Assembly (NCBI RefSeq): GCF_003231285.1
Contig: NZ_QKNS01000004.1
Span: 1-64,000 of the forward strand
Origin: Hymenobacter sediminis
GTDB taxonomy: Bacteria > Bacteroidota > Bacteroidia > Cytophagales > Hymenobacteraceae
Direction of reading: 5' to 3'
DNA length: 64,000 bases
Shown here: piece after piece, positions 9,479 to 17,043 of the stretch
How the letters are laid out: each line of letters starts with the position of its first letter
Numbering within the stretch: position 1 is the stretch's first letter
Notes under the pieces: model-generated
Database searches by the model: none
Told to the model about the DNA's origin: nothing
The model's input: only the letters and a program-made list of their open reading frames with translations
Translations under genes and position numbers: made by a program

Positions 9479-9885
9479 GGCAGATAACACACCTGGTTGT
9501 GCATTGCACGGCTACGCCCCAGACTGCTACGGTAGCGGGCATTCTCAATTACTGGAAAACGGAGCTGGGCTGGAAAAATCCCGGCTACCACATTCTGATT
9601 TCCCCAGATGGCCGCTCTACCCGCCTGCTGGCAGATGAGCTGGTAAGCAATGGGGTGGCGGGCCACAACGCCCGCTCCCTGCATGTGAGCTACATCGGTG
9701 GGGTAGATAGTCAGGGCCACGCGAAGGACACGCGCACCGCTGCCCAGAAAGCGGAGCTGCTGCGCATCCTCACCCGTTGGAGGCAGGCCCACCCTGGGGC
9801 TATCATCCAGGGCCACCGCAACTTCCCCGGCGTCACGAAGGCCTGTCCCTCTTTCGATGCCCGGGCCGAATACGCCCGCCTCTAA
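9475..9885 (+). CDS. N-acetylmuramoyl-L-alanine amidase endolysin
   Basis: A 136-residue amidase_2/PGRP-type domain, close to T7 lysozyme in length. The zinc ligands are the His of HLVVHCTATP, the His of IIQGHRNF and the Cys of KACPSFDARAEY; the Tyr of NPGYHILISPDGR aligns with the catalytic Tyr. It cuts the amide bond between muramic acid and the stem peptide to lyse the host. No signal peptide, so it needs the holin encoded just upstream, with which it overlaps. Confidence 0.92.
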   Translation: MRQITHLVVHCTATPQTATVAGILNYWKTELGWKNPGYHILISPDGRSTRLLADELVSNGVAGHNARSLHVSYIGGVDSQGHAKDTRTAAQKAELLRILTRWRQAHPGAIIQGHRNFPGVTKACPSFDARAEYARL

Positions 9886-9919
9886 CCCTGTCACCAATTC
9901 ACCAACTCACCATACTACT

Positions 9920-10276
9920 ATGCTTCCTTTCCTTTCTTCCGATGCCCGTAAGCTGGTGGTCGTATTTACCGTAGCTGCCCTCATCTTCTTTGTGTGGGGC
10001 TTCATTGCCAACGATTACAAATGGCAGTACTTCGGCGCCGCAGGCGTGCTGGTTGTGCTCAGCCTTATCATCATCGGCATCAACTACAAGGACCGCAATA
10101 AGCTCAAAAGCTTACTGCTGCCCTTGCTGCTGGGCTCGGCGCTGCTGGCCAGCTGCCAGCAAGTACGCTCGGCAGCGCAGCAAGCCACGGCTCAGGAAGA
10201 GGTTATCTTCCACGCGCCCCGCATGGTAACGGATTCGGCTGGCTGGACCCAGCCCGCACTAGTCAGCGCGCATTAG
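9920..10276 (+). CDS. Small phage membrane protein with lipobox-like cysteine
   Basis: An 118-residue protein using the ATG at 9920; an earlier in-frame ATG at 9857 would overlap the amidase by 29 bp with an unlikely N-terminus. Two transmembrane helices (about 12-30 and 38-56) are followed by a third hydrophobic stretch ending LLGSALLASCQQ, a lipobox-like site placed internally, then a short Gln/Ala-rich tail. Location after the endolysin suggests a lysis accessory, possibly spanin-like; the sequence alone does not prove this. Confidence 0.6.
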   Translation: MLPFLSSDARKLVVVFTVAALIFFVWGFIANDYKWQYFGAAGVLVVLSLIIIGINYKDRNKLKSLLLPLLLGSALLASCQQVRSAAQQATAQEEVIFHAPRMVTDSAGWTQPALVSAH

Positions 10277-10278
10277 CT

Positions 10279-10737
10279 ATGTTCTGGCTACTGGCAAACC
10301 TGTGGGCGCTCCTGGATGGAATCTGCGACGCCCTGCTCTACGGCCTGAAAGGGGCTGACTCCTTTAAATGGAATGAGCATGCTCCCCTGGTAACACGCCG
10401 CGCCCTGGTGCTGGCCTGCGCACTAGCCGCCGGCGCTGATGCCGTGCTGGTGGGCCCAGGTCAGGTAGGCCGCTTCCCGCTGTGGGTGCTCTGGCTGGGC
10501 TGCGAGATTGCCGCCGTGGTGCTCAGCTTCTCCCTCTTCCATAACGAGGCCTACAACTTCGGCCGGGTGTGGATTCGGGAGCAGACACTAGCCAAGGCCT
10601 GGGCTGCATTTGAATTCAACTACCAAAGCCCGACGACTTCCGCCCGCTGGGACTTCGACGGCACTACCCGCTGGGTACTGGCTGGGGTTGCCGTGCTGGT
10701 GCTGGTGAGCGGGTATGTACTCTTACTTCGACTGTGA
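10279..10737 (+). CDS. Phage membrane protein, unknown function
   Basis: A 152-residue protein starting 2 bp after the previous stop. Hydrophobic segments lie at about residues 1-20, 43-62, 68-88 and 132-150. A central FHNEAYNFGRVWIREQ segment would face the cytoplasm or periplasm. It overlaps the next start by ATGG/TGATGG at 10734-10737. No family recognised. It belongs to the lysis-proximal membrane gene group. Confidence 0.6.
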   Translation: MFWLLANLWALLDGICDALLYGLKGADSFKWNEHAPLVTRRALVLACALAAGADAVLVGPGQVGRFPLWVLWLGCEIAAVVLSFSLFHNEAYNFGRVWIREQTLAKAWAAFEFNYQSPTTSARWDFDGTTRWVLAGVAVLVLVSGYVLLLRL

Positions 10738-11369
10738 TGGATAGCAAGCCTTTTGCTCAACTTCTGAAATTTCTGTTCTGGTGTATCGTTGGCCTGGCTC
10801 TGCTGGTAGTGGTGCTGTTCGCTGCCATGCTGCTGAGCAGCTGCGCCGGCTCCAAGCCTCCGAAGCCAGTGGACACCATCGGCCTGCTGACTACTCGAGT
10901 AAAAACCGAAAACCCAGCTACAGATAGCGCAAAGCCAGTTTCGGGCATCAAGGCAGTAGCTCAGAAGGTCAAAAATGCGGTATCGAGTATTGGTGGCTCC
11001 GGCAAATTCAAGAACAAAGGCACCATCATTTACCAAGTAGGCCCAGGCAACACGGCAGCCAGCGCCACCAAGCCGGGCACCATGGCCACCGGCACCGAGG
11101 CCACGGCCACGAATGCCAAGAAAGCCGATGCCGTAGTGGTCGGCGACGGAAGCCAGGCCGCGAAGTCGAGCAAGGGACCTGCCGTAGCCGGCGAGGGTAA
11201 CCAGATACCTATCACGAAGGAAAGCTGGCTACGGGCCGCGCTACCCTACGCCGCCGGCGGGCTGGGCCTAGTACTGCTCTACTCGCTGCTGCCCCTGGGG
11301 CTAACCGGCTCGGGATGGCTGTTGGCAGTACTGCGACGTGGGCGAAGCCGAGAACCAGAAACGGGCTAG
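10734..11369 (+). CDS. Phage membrane protein with N-terminal lipobox-like site, unknown
   Basis: A 211-residue protein. A hydrophobic N-terminus (about 13-35) ends LLSSCAGSKPPKP, a lipobox-like sequence. The middle is Ala/Lys/Thr/Gly-rich and low-complexity, and a second hydrophobic helix lies near 168-195 before an Arg-rich end. A lipoprotein anchor plus a long flexible linker and a membrane helix could bridge the envelope as in unimolecular spanins, but spanins usually carry the lipid at the mature N-terminus and a TM at the C-terminus; the pattern fits, the assignment stays tentative. The sequence after it forms a terminator (11380-11409). Confidence 0.55.
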   Translation: MMDSKPFAQLLKFLFWCIVGLALLVVVLFAAMLLSSCAGSKPPKPVDTIGLLTTRVKTENPATDSAKPVSGIKAVAQKVKNAVSSIGGSGKFKNKGTIIYQVGPGNTAASATKPGTMATGTEATATNAKKADAVVVGDGSQAAKSSKGPAVAGEGNQIPITKESWLRAALPYAAGGLGLVLLYSLLPLGLTGSGWLLAVLRRGRSREPETG

Positions 11370-11379
11370 TCATGATTTT

Positions 11380-11409
11380 AAAAGCCACGATTTCCGTCGT
11401 GGCTTTTTT
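11380..11409 (+). terminator. Rho-independent terminator ending the phage late operon
   Basis: Arms AAAAGCCACGA and TCGTGGCTTTT with six-base loop and T run. It lies inside the possible long form of the next frame, which argues that the next gene starts after it. Confidence 0.85.
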
Positions 11410-11422
11410 GTTACTTGTCAAT

Positions 11423-11728
11423 ATGATAGACCCCGAAAACAGCGCAGAAGTTAGAGGCCGCAAAACGTTTGAGTTTGATGAAGGCATCTTAACCGTTGAG
11501 GTAATTGGACCACTACCCAACAGAGGGCATAAACCAGGCACCTTTGTGGCGCTAAGGCACAGGCTAACTGGCTTGCCTCCTATTGGTGGTAGAGTTGGGG
11601 TTATGACTGAAACGCACGATTATGATGATGTAGAATCGGCTATGATTCAACTGAGTCAATTTGGCGAGGCATCAGCTCAGCAAATGGTGGCAGAGCTTTT
11701 TAGCGCTTATCATCGGCGTTTCAATTAA
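11423..11728 (+). CDS. Small hypothetical protein in prophage
   Basis: A 101-residue protein from the ATG at 11423. The frame is open further upstream, but that part runs through the terminator at 11380-11409 and through the previous gene, so the shorter form is preferred. It is AT-richer than its neighbours. Acidic, beta-like (FEFDEGILTVEVIGPLP) then helical (VESAMIQLSQFGEASAQQMVAELF). No family recognised; possibly a lysogenic-conversion gene. Confidence 0.5.
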   Translation: MIDPENSAEVRGRKTFEFDEGILTVEVIGPLPNRGHKPGTFVALRHRLTGLPPIGGRVGVMTETHDYDDVESAMIQLSQFGEASAQQMVAELFSAYHRRFN

Positions 11729-11761
11729 TTTGGCGACCTACACACCGTTGCCCCATAACCA

Positions 11762-11796
11762 GAAAGCCCCAGCAGCTCGCAACTGTTGGGGCTTTC
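11762..11796. terminator. Bidirectional terminator between convergent small genes
   Basis: Hairpin with arms GAAAGCCCCAGCAG and CTGTTGGGGCTTTC (one mismatch), between the convergent genes ending at 11728 and 11810. Confidence 0.8.
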
Positions 11797-11809
11797 GTCG
11801 AATGGGCAG

Positions 11810-11992
11810 TTAGTGATACCGTATCTGTCGTGCCTTATAATCTTCTATTAGGGCAATGACTTCCTCTAAGGTATGTAGGTCCTGGATATACTCTTGTAAG
11901 AGTTGCTGTTCATAAGCACAAGGCTCTATCCGAGTTCCCTGCGTAATAGCAAGTACCCACTTGACTTGCTGCGCACGCTGGTTTTCGGTCAT
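11810..11992 (-). CDS. Small hypothetical protein (60 aa)
   Basis: A 60-residue, highly helical protein (EQQLLQEYIQDLHTLEEVIALI) with good codon character for this genome. It ends just before a shared terminator and is convergent with the preceding small gene. Small proteins of this composition accompany accessory regions in this group; function unknown. Could be a chance frame, but the clean terminator spacing supports it. Confidence 0.5.
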   Translation of the reverse strand: MTENQRAQQVKWVLAITQGTRIEPCAYEQQLLQEYIQDLHTLEEVIALIEDYKARQIRYH

Positions 11993-12159
11993 CCAGCAAG
12001 GTCCGCATTCTAAATTGGGCAGGAGTCAGGATAAACACCCATATAGTATCAGAATACACCTAATTATTAGGTGCTATCGAAGACGCAGGCACATCAGAAA
12101 TAGGCAGCCTGTAGCTATCTTGCCTGCCTCTTCATTGGAGACACCCCGCCAAGGGTGGG

Positions 12160-12189
12160 AGCCCAGTCCTTTGCCGGCTGGGCTTTTTT
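12160..12189 (+). terminator. Rho-independent terminator, no plus-strand gene upstream
   Basis: Arms AGCCCAG and CTGGGCT with six Ts after. The plus strand upstream has no recognised gene, so it may end a small RNA. Confidence 0.7.
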
Positions 12190-12203
12190 ATTGTAAAAAC
12201 ACA

Positions 12204-12233
12204 AAGCCCCGACAGGTACACCTGCCGGGGCTT
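12204..12233 (-). terminator. Terminator downstream of integrase
   Basis: Arms AAGCCCCGACAGGT and ACCTGCCGGGGCTT (one mismatch); on the minus strand the exit arm runs into CTTTGTGTTTTT. It would end the integrase transcript. Confidence 0.75.
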
Positions 12234-12381
12234 CTTATATCGTTTGAGTTGGATGTTTTATGCCCACCTTATTAAGCACTGGTACTCTGCCTTGCTCTTC
12301 TTTTAAGCAGCCACCGCGCCAACAGTAGCGGCTTCAGACTTTGTGCTTACTTCAAGTCTGGTTACCGAAGAGAGGTTTTCT

Positions 12382-13656
12382 TTATGAAACCAAACGCAGG
12401 CCTTCGCCGCCTTCGTTGCCGTTTTTCAGGTACTCCGTGAACTCCGTCAGGAAGGGGCGGGTACTTTGGGTAATGCCTAGCGTCCCCTCCCCTAGCACCT
12501 TGCTCATTTCGTTCGTGACGGTATCGGCCAGAACATGCGCGTAATGCTTTTCGGTGATGCTAATACTTCGGTGCCCTAGCACCCGGCTAACAATCGTCAT
12601 GCTCACCCCATCCTGCAGCAGGATCATGCCCGCCGTTTTGCGCCCGACGTGCGTGGTAAGGTGCTTTTCCAGGTGCAGCATGTAGGCAATCTGCTTGAGC
12701 GTCCGGTTGAAAAACTGGTTGCTCGGCACTGGGAGCTGCTGCCCTCCATACTTGTGCAGGATTTCCAGCGCAGGTTTCAGCAGCGGAATCATAGCTGTGC
12801 TGCCTGACTTCTGACGGTTGAGCACCAGCATGAGTGAACCATCCGGGCGCGGGGCCAGATGCTCCGATGCGCGGAAGTTGTAGAGGTCCTGCCAGGCAAG
12901 GCCCGTAAAGCACTGGAACAAGAACAAGTCTGCCACCTTACGCATCGTGGTGTTATCAAACTTATAAAACCAGATGCGTACCAGTTCCAGCGGGGTCAGG
13001 AACACTAGCTGCTGCGGGGCATCGAACTTAAATTCAAAGCCCTCCATCGGGTTTGTTTCCAGCAGCTCTTTCCGGACGCACCATTTGAGCACGCTCTTAA
13101 AGGTCTGGGCAACCTTCATGGCATAGTTGCGCTTTCGCTTGTTGGCCCGTAGCCACTGAACAAACTGCTCTACTTTGCCGGCGCGTAACTCCTGGGGCCG
13201 CATCTCTTGCAGGCCCTGCTCGGTAAGCCACAGCTCTAGCAGATTCAGCCTCACCTTATCCGCATCCAAGGAAGCCTGCGAAAGTTGCCCCGCATCGCGT
13301 AGCTGCTGGCGCTCGGCAATGTAGAGGCCGAACACCGTGAGCAGGCTTTGCTTACGGGCCTGCGGCTTCTGGTAGCAGAGCACTACCTTTTCCGGAGTGA
13401 TGTAGGTGCCTTCACGCTCCAGGATGTTGAAGGCTTCGCGCAGTCCGTCCCCTAACTGCTGGAGCTGTTGGTTCGCCACCTTGGCAGCATCCGAGCGGCC
13501 CCGCACCTTTTGGCCGTGGGCATCCCAGTCGGCCTTAAAGACCCTGACGGAGGTGGCGAAGTTGTGCTCGGCTTTGTCCACCGTGACTCGGCAATAGACA
13601 GTGCCAGGGCGGTCGAGCGCACGCGTGTTCTTTCGAAACCAGAACAGGACGTTCAT
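12382..13656 (-). CDS. Phage-type tyrosine recombinase / integrase
   Basis: A 424-residue integrase from the ATG at 13656 (MNVLFWFRKN); an ATG at 13680 adds eight residues. Order: Arm-binding N-terminal domain (1-75), SAM-like core-binding domain (about 95-200), catalytic domain (215-385). Catalytic residues seen: Lys283 (RQKSG), His336 and Arg339 (HVGRK), His362 (LGHRS), nucleophile Tyr372 (KHYAHV). The first catalytic Arg is replaced by Ala254 in CFTGLAWQD, a substitution known in Bacteroidota integrases such as the CTnDOT type, where another Arg compensates; Arg239 is a candidate. It catalyses integration and, with a helper, excision, most likely at the adjacent tRNA-Ser. Confidence 0.92.
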   Translation of the reverse strand: MNVLFWFRKNTRALDRPGTVYCRVTVDKAEHNFATSVRVFKADWDAHGQKVRGRSDAAKVANQQLQQLGDGLREAFNILEREGTYITPEKVVLCYQKPQARKQSLLTVFGLYIAERQQLRDAGQLSQASLDADKVRLNLLELWLTEQGLQEMRPQELRAGKVEQFVQWLRANKRKRNYAMKVAQTFKSVLKWCVRKELLETNPMEGFEFKFDAPQQLVFLTPLELVRIWFYKFDNTTMRKVADLFLFQCFTGLAWQDLYNFRASEHLAPRPDGSLMLVLNRQKSGSTAMIPLLKPALEILHKYGGQQLPVPSNQFFNRTLKQIAYMLHLEKHLTTHVGRKTAGMILLQDGVSMTIVSRVLGHRSISITEKHYAHVLADTVTNEMSKVLGEGTLGITQSTRPFLTEFTEYLKNGNEGGEGLRLVS

Positions 13657-13680
13657 ATAATGTTGTAGCAACATAGGCAT

Positions 13681-13701
13681 TATGCTAAAATGTTTAGCAT
13701 A
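13681..13701. promoter_or_regulatory. Perfect 9-bp dyad immediately upstream of integrase
   Basis: TATGCTAAA and TTTAGCATA separated by three bases, ending one base before the upstream-most integrase start codon. Position and symmetry suggest an operator or an excisionase/integrase site; function is inferred. Confidence 0.45.
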
Positions 13702-13736
13702 TATAACGCCTAAGTGTGCTAAGTAGGTTAGGTGTA

Positions 13737-13761
13737 GTTACACGAAATCAGTGCGTGTAAC
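13737..13761. promoter_or_regulatory. Perfect 8-bp dyad in integrase-tRNA interval
   Basis: GTTACACG and CGTGTAAC separated by nine bases (17-bp centre spacing, about 1.6 helical turns). It may be a repressor or recombinase arm site in the attachment region; inference only. Confidence 0.4.
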
Positions 13762-13834
13762 CCCAAGATATTTTTGCTAGTGGCTGTGCCACCCCGGCTA
13801 AACGCCCTACTTTGCTCTATAACTACTTGACTAT

Positions 13835-13869
13835 AAAAGCAAAGCCCCTCGGTTTTCACCGAAGGGCTG
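13835..13869 (-). terminator. Terminator downstream of tRNA-Ser(TGA)
   Basis: Arms AGCCCCTCGG and CCGAAGGGCT (one mismatch); on the minus strand followed by TTTGCTTTTATAG. Lies 30 bp beyond the tRNA 3' end. Confidence 0.7.
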
Positions 13870-13899
13870 CTCATTTACTTGCTGTCTGCGGGCGCTTTG

Positions 13900-13984
13900 C
13901 AGAGGAGGAGGGATTCGAACCCCCGGAGGTTTAACCCTCAACGGTTTTCAAGACCGCCGCAATCGACCACTCTGCCACTCCTCT
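13900..13984 (-). tRNA. tRNA-Ser (anticodon TGA)
   Basis: An 85-nt class II tRNA with acceptor arms AGAGGAG/CTCCTCT, anticodon loop CTTGAAA on a CGGT/ACCG stem, an extended variable arm and T-loop GGTTCGAATCC. CCA is not encoded. Its 3' end faces the prophage and integrase, so this end is the probable attachment site: the phage would restore the tRNA 3' part on integration. Confidence 0.95.
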
Positions 13985-14061
13985 AAGGTTGGGCTTAGTG
14001 CGCCGAAGCAGAATACAGCAAGCAGTAAAAAGGCCTTTTCACGCATTGAAAAAGCCCGGTG

Positions 14062-14148
14062 CAGAGAGGGGGGGATTCGAACCCCCGATACCCTTGCAGG
14101 TATAACGGATTTCGAATCCGTCGCATTCGACCACTCTGCCACCTCTCT
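14062..14148 (-). tRNA. tRNA-Ser (anticodon CGA)
   Basis: An 87-nt class II tRNA with acceptor arms AGAGAGG/CCTCTCT, anticodon loop TTCGAAA, long variable arm and T-loop GGTTCGAATCC. Co-oriented with and 77 bp upstream of tRNA-Ser(TGA); the two are probably cotranscribed. Confidence 0.95.
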
Positions 14149-14266
14149 GTAAGGTCCCAACTGAGTGGATTGGGATGGCAAAAGTATTGATGAATACGCA
14201 ATGCACAATAAAGCCGCCATGTTTTTTTCTGCGGTAGCCTCTTACAAGCTCATTTTCAAGTGGTAA

Positions 14267-15235
14267 TTATTTACCGCGCGAGTTTACTACCGGCAGTTGG
14301 CGCTTAAGCCTGCCCGTTACGGCATCAATACTCACGTTCACTTCAAACCCTAGAATCAGGGTCATGCACACAAAATCAAGCCACACCATAAACCCCACCA
14401 GTGTACCAATAGAGCCATAAAAGTGGTTGTAGCTGTCGAAGATCTTGACGTAGAGAATGAACAGGAACGATACCAGAAAAATCAGGAGCGTGGCTACCAC
14501 TGAGCCAGCCGACAGAAATGGCCACTTGTCGTGCACGGGAGGCACGTAGTAGTACACCAGGCAGGTAGTAAGCAGGAACAGGCCCAATACCGACCCGTAC
14601 CGCAGCAAGGCAATCAGCTGGTTGGTTAGGTGCTCCGGCACAATTTCATGGTACACCAAGGAATCGATGATGTAGGTACCGAAGAAGATGCCCGCCACGG
14701 AGAACAGCAGTACCGAGGATAACACCACCGTGAGGAGGGTAGCAATTACCCGCTTACGCACGTAGGTGCGTTTTTTAAAGGAAGGGTATTTTTTTTCGAA
14801 GGCATCGAGCAGGGCCATGATACCGTTGGAACTGAGTACCAAGGCGGTAGCAAAACCAAACGAAAGTAACCCGCCGTGCGGAATGTTCACGATATCCTCA
14901 ATGGTCCCGGAAACTGCTACGTACATCTCCCTAGGAATCAGGTCAGCGAGAAACTGTAGGATATCGACGTTGAGGTTGGGAACCGGGATATAGGGAATAA
15001 GCGTGAACAGAAAGATGATGGTAGGAAAAATGGCGATGGTCAGGTTGAAGGCCATGTAGCTAGCCCGCTTCGCAATACCATCGAGCTTAATTTCCTGTAG
15101 CAGCCGGTCGGCCACATCATACACGGAGGCCCGCCCACCATGAAAGCGCAGCTGCTTCAGAAACACGATGAACCGCCGGTAGCTGCGGCGGCGGCGCACA
15201 TCGGGTAAATGATAACGGCGAACAGGAAGGCGCAT
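14267..15235 (-). CDS. YihY/BrkB family inner membrane protein
   Basis: A 322-residue protein with about six transmembrane helices (roughly 60-80, 130-150, 165-190, 210-230, 240-262, 270-292) and the family features DGIAKRASYMAFNLTIAIFPT near residue 50-70 and FYGSIGTLVGFMVWLD near the end. The family was once called ribonuclease BN but is now regarded as membrane proteins of uncertain function. Charged tails lie at both ends. It is the last gene of a likely mltG-thioesterase-yihY operon, 77 bp after the thioesterase. Confidence 0.88.
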   Translation of the reverse strand: MRLPVRRYHLPDVRRRRSYRRFIVFLKQLRFHGGRASVYDVADRLLQEIKLDGIAKRASYMAFNLTIAIFPTIIFLFTLIPYIPVPNLNVDILQFLADLIPREMYVAVSGTIEDIVNIPHGGLLSFGFATALVLSSNGIMALLDAFEKKYPSFKKRTYVRKRVIATLLTVVLSSVLLFSVAGIFFGTYIIDSLVYHEIVPEHLTNQLIALLRYGSVLGLFLLTTCLVYYYVPPVHDKWPFLSAGSVVATLLIFLVSFLFILYVKIFDSYNHFYGSIGTLVGFMVWLDFVCMTLILGFEVNVSIDAVTGRLKRQLPVVNSRGK

Positions 15236-15312
15236 AAGATGAATAACGAAGCAACTGAATAAAGCAGTAACCGAGCTGTAGCAGCCGCTGGTTCCGAGGG
15301 GACTACCCTGCC

Positions 15313-15798
15313 CTATTTCAGAAAGGCTGCGGGCGCAGGCGCATCTGCCGGGGCCTTGGGTGGCGTAAGCGGACCGGCCGTTTCGTCATCAGAAAAGTAG
15401 GGCGCCAACTTCGTCTGGATGGTTTGCGGTATGGCCACCGGGCGCCCCGTTGCCATACTGACGAATACCATGAGGGTATGACCTTCGGTGAGCAGCTCCT
15501 GCGCCTCGTTATAGATTTCGTACTCGAACAGCACCCGGGAGCCCTCGGCAGGCTGCTTCAGCAACAGGCGCACCGTCAGTAGGTCGTCGTAGCGGGCTGG
15601 GCGGCGGAAGCGGGTCCGGATTTCGCCAACGGGCATCCCTACCCCATCGGCCTCCAGATCCTTATACCGAATGCCCAACTGGCGGAACGCTTCGGTGCGG
15701 GCTACCTCGAAGTAGGCGGCGTAGTTGCCGTGGTACACGTAGCCCATTTGGTCGGTTTCGGCGTAGCGTACCCGGATTTGGGTGTCGTAAGAATACAT
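15313..15798 (-). CDS. Acyl-CoA thioesterase, YbgC/4-hydroxybenzoyl-CoA thioesterase type
   Basis: A 161-residue hot-dog-fold protein. The ATG at 15798 (MYSYDTQIRVRYAETDQMG) fits the family start; an upstream in-frame ATG would add 18 unlikely residues. The catalytic Asp is in RYAETDQMGYVYHGNYAAYFE, in the usual YAETDxMGxVYHGNY motif. It hydrolyses acyl-CoA or acyl-ACP thioesters. A 30-residue Pro/Ala-rich C-terminal tail extends beyond the fold. Probably cotranscribed with mltG upstream. Confidence 0.92.
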   Translation of the reverse strand: MYSYDTQIRVRYAETDQMGYVYHGNYAAYFEVARTEAFRQLGIRYKDLEADGVGMPVGEIRTRFRRPARYDDLLTVRLLLKQPAEGSRVLFEYEIYNEAQELLTEGHTLMVFVSMATGRPVAIPQTIQTKLAPYFSDDETAGPLTPPKAPADAPAPAAFLK

Positions 15799-15879
15799 AT
15801 CGGTTCTGAGTTGTCGGTTACTGGTTGCCAGCCTGGTTCGAGTTGCCTTCAACTAACAACCAGCATCTCGCACCTGAAT

Positions 15880-16959
15880 CTATTTCATGATACCAGCCCG
15901 GCTAAGGGCAGCCTGGTAGCGGCGGGCATTTACAAGGTGCTCCTGCTCGTTGCGGGCAAAAGCATGATAACCGCTGAAATCCTCTTTAGCGCAGAAGTAG
16001 AGGTAGTCGTGCTTTTCGGGGCTCAGCACGGCATCAATGCTGGTAATGCTGGGCAGGTTAATGGGGCCGGGTGGCAGACCGCCGTATTTGTAGGTGTTGT
16101 AAGGCGAATCCTTGGTCAAGTGAACATTGAGTACGCGCTTAATGCCAAAGTCGCCGTTGGCATACACTACGGTAGGGTCGGCCTGGAGCTTCATGCCGCG
16201 CTTGAGGCGGTTGAGGTACACGCCGGCTACCCGCGGCCGCTCATCGGCGTGCTGCTGCTGCTCGGCTTCCACAATGCTGGCCAGGGTGCTCACTTCGGCC
16301 CGACTGAGGTTTAACTGCTTGCGCTTGGCGTCGCGGGCCGGCGTCCAGAACTTCTCGTACTCCTTTTTCATGCGCTGCATGAGGTTGTCGGCCGAAGTGT
16401 TCCAGTATAGCTCGTAGGTGTTCGGGATGAACATGGTCAGCACACTGGTAGTATCGAAGCCCAGGCTTTTAGTGTAAGCAGGCGAGCGAAGCAGAGAATC
16501 CAGATTACGGGCCGGAATATCGACCTGTGTAGCCAGTTTATCCACTAGCTCCCGGCGTAGGCGCACGGTATTGAAAGTCAGTTGCAGCGGCGACTGGGAC
16601 CCGCTTTTCAGCACATTTATCAACTCGCGGTTAGTATACCCGTCCTTCAGCTCGTAGTTGCCGGGCTTTACAGCGCCGGGCTTGTCGAACTTCATCACCC
16701 GCGCTACGAAGTGCAAGGAGAGCTTATCGACCACCTTTCCTGTTTTCTCAATGCGGCTGAGGGCCGTTTTCCAATCGGCGCCGCGCGGAATGAGCACGTA
16801 GGTTCGCTCTCCCTTCGTTTCAATATTGGGCGTGAAGAAAACCTGATAGAAATAGTAAGAGAACGTAACGAGAATCAGCCCAAAAATGCCGGTGATGTAA
16901 GCAAAGCGGTTGCGGCGGCGCGTGGCCTTGGCTTTGTAGTCGATGCGGGTCTTAGCCAT
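15880..16959 (-). CDS. mltG: Endolytic murein transglycosylase MltG
   Basis: A 359-residue protein from the ATG at 16959 (MAKTRIDYK); 13 upstream in-frame residues are unlikely. A cytoplasmic basic tail precedes one transmembrane helix (about 20-42), then a LysM-like subdomain and the YceG catalytic domain. The catalytic Glu is in LASIVEAEQQQ, with ADPTVVYA and YNTYKYGGLPPGPI as further family motifs. It cleaves nascent glycan strands in the periplasm and so releases or ends chains made by peptidoglycan synthases. First gene of a three-gene minus-strand group. Confidence 0.95.
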   Translation of the reverse strand: MAKTRIDYKAKATRRRNRFAYITGIFGLILVTFSYYFYQVFFTPNIETKGERTYVLIPRGADWKTALSRIEKTGKVVDKLSLHFVARVMKFDKPGAVKPGNYELKDGYTNRELINVLKSGSQSPLQLTFNTVRLRRELVDKLATQVDIPARNLDSLLRSPAYTKSLGFDTTSVLTMFIPNTYELYWNTSADNLMQRMKKEYEKFWTPARDAKRKQLNLSRAEVSTLASIVEAEQQQHADERPRVAGVYLNRLKRGMKLQADPTVVYANGDFGIKRVLNVHLTKDSPYNTYKYGGLPPGPINLPSITSIDAVLSPEKHDYLYFCAKEDFSGYHAFARNEQEHLVNARRYQAALSRAGIMK

Positions 16960-17035
16960 GAAGCGAAAGAGGAAACAAACGGTAATAATGCCGGGCACCC
17001 TACCCCAGCAGCAGGTAGCAGGTAGCTTTAAAGTT

Positions 17036-17043
17036 CAAAAGTA
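17036..17043 (-). promoter_or_regulatory. Putative mltG promoter -7 box
   Basis: TACTTTTG on the minus strand matches the Bacteroidota TAnnTTTG box, 77 bp before the mltG start. No clear TTG element at -33. Confidence 0.4.

Larger units (their letters stand above)
11993..12381. other. Intergenic stretch between small ORF and integrase
   Basis: No convincing protein gene. It holds two terminators (12160-12189 and 12204-12233). Upstream of the first, a TATCTTGC box near 12115 and a short hairpin (CACCC/GGGTG) suggest a possible small RNA on the plus strand. Confidence 0.5.

Noticed and set aside
1..13900. Mu-like or conjugative element instead of a tailed prophage
   Set aside because: No MuA/MuB-type transposase or Tra genes; capsid, portal, tape measure, holin and amidase with a tyrosine integrase next to a tRNA fit a temperate tailed phage.
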